From contig CP036432.1 of the NCBI GenBank assembly GCA_007753675.1, positions 7,690,233 to 7,754,232 of the forward strand: a stretch of 64,000 nucleotides of DNA, given 5' to 3'. Each line of letters begins with the position of its first letter. The first letter of the stretch is position 1. The notes below the pieces were generated by a model, which did not search any database, was not told where the DNA came from, and was given only the letters and a program-made list of their open reading frames with translations. Below are positions 63,341 to 64,000 of this stretch, one piece after another. Made by a program: the position numbers and the translations under genes. Origin of the DNA: Stieleria magnilauensis (GTDB lineage Bacteria; Planctomycetota; Planctomycetia; Pirellulales; Pirellulaceae).

Positions 63341-64000
63341 GTTTTGCTTCACCTTCCCCGTTCCAAACCGCAGTCGCGGTGGCGTCCATCGATGGGGAGC
63401 CCTGTGGATTGGCGTGGCGAGCCTGTTGACCGTCGGGTGTCAGGACGACACGGCGCTGGTCCGTGAAATCCAAAGTCGCCGGCAAGCCCAGCAAGAAACG
63501 CTCTCGCGACGCGATCACCTCGGTGAATCATTTGTGTTGCTGCGAAAGTACGTCGAACTCGATCCGCAAAAGGCGCAGGAGCAGATCGCGTTTCATCTCA
63601 ACGGCTGGAGTGCCACCCGGCCGCCGAGTGAAGTCACCGAACCCAAGCTGGTCGACACCCTCGGCGATTTAATCTCGCAAAACGAATTGGCCGACCGTGT
63701 CACCGGCCGGACCTTTTTGCCTAGCGATGTAGTGCATCTGCGTGACAGCTACCTGTTCCACTCGCTGTACAGTTGGGTGGACGTGCCGCAGCAGGACGAG
63801 TCTCTGTTGACCGATTGGTTCAAGCAGCAGCGTGAAACGCTTCCGGCCGAGACGGTCGATCGGCTGGTCACGGCGACGCGTTTGTTCGACTGGACGATTC
63901 GCAACATCGCCTTGGAGCCGAACCAGCCGTTGAATCCCGCGCCGCAAGGACCCGACTTTCCTGCGGGCATCGAATTTCGCGGCGCAGGCTATCGTCAGAC
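63318..64000 (+). CDS. Lipoprotein, unknown function (3' end outside window)
   Basis: A frame with no stop runs from ATG 63318 to the window end (227 codons seen) and overlaps kdsA by 23 bp. A signal segment ([13 protein letters not shown]) ends with a lipobox-like Cys followed by Gln-Asp-Asp. The mature part is helix-rich ([20 protein letters not shown], then [20 protein letters not shown] and [16 protein letters not shown]). The last segment resembles the region just before transglutaminase-like domains, which would lie beyond the window. That guess cannot be tested here. The overlap suggests coupling to kdsA, or a later start. Confidence 0.7.
   Translation, partial: MAPTKLPRFCFTFPVPNRSRGGVHRWGALWIGVASLLTVGCQDDTALVREIQSRRQAQQETLSRRDHLGESFVLLRKYVELDPQKAQEQIAFHLNGWSATRPPSEVTEPKLVDTLGDLISQNELADRVTGRTFLPSDVVHLRDSYLFHSLYSWVDVPQQDESLLTDWFKQQRETLPAETVDRLVTATRLFDWTIRNIALEPNQPLNPAPQGPDFPAGIEFRGAGYRQ

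Overview
The window looks like a chromosome segment of a planctomycete, most likely family Pirellulaceae (Rhodopirellula/Stieleria-like). The reasons are a WD-type complement of families typical of that group: a Pkn-type Ser/Thr kinase with a central membrane helix, two secreted formylglycine sulfatases, giant proteins with an N-terminal LEPR-XLL-like motif (LEKRLLFSA), a PEP-CTERM-like protein, a DUF4404 protein, Gly/Met-rich and Pro-rich secreted proteins, and high GC. The genus is not determined. No rRNA, tRNA or CRISPR array was recognised.

Left part (1-16.8 kb): a 5'-truncated Ser/Thr kinase; a secreted protein with DPFGG repeats; an IS1182-family element (copy 1) sitting in a hairpin repeat; a sulfatase; an 80-bp repeat array split by an IS1380-family element; a Tat-type beta-propeller protein; a dicarboxylate/amino-acid symporter; a MITE-like 339-bp element; feoA-feoB behind a Fur-box-like palindrome; and a response regulator with an HD-GYP domain.

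Central part (17-45 kb) is the most notable region. A minus-strand operon encodes a TolC-type outer-membrane channel, a periplasmic adaptor, a GAF-HlyD fusion and a PqqD-like/M50 peptidase/HlyD fusion. Divergently placed are two giant DUF4347 surface-type proteins in tandem. The first (reconstructed 1849 aa) is broken by IS1182 copy 2; the second (2943 aa) is intact and overlaps by 4 bp a hybrid histidine kinase with receiver and two HPt domains. A CBS-pair protein, behind a sigma-54-like promoter, and a DUF4404 protein follow. I read this as a dedicated export, anchoring and sensing module for giant LEPR-XLL/DUF4347 proteins. That reading is inference from gene order and domain content.

Right part (45-64 kb): a second sulfatase, a nucleotidyltransferase-fold protein, a TPR-thioredoxin protein, two divergent phosphohexomutases, a ComEA-like HhH protein, nadC, an initiating sugar-phosphate transferase for exopolysaccharide, a TPR-methyltransferase fusion, a PEP-CTERM-like protein, a Pro-rich lipoprotein, a glycosyltransferase, a PlsC-like acyltransferase, kdsA and a lipoprotein cut by the window edge. 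Most of this is cell-envelope and polysaccharide metabolism.

The two IS1182 copies have the same length (1994 bp), encode identical transposases, lie in opposite orientation about 19.6 kb apart and are both flanked by AGC. They imply recent transposition and a possible inversion of the interval between them.
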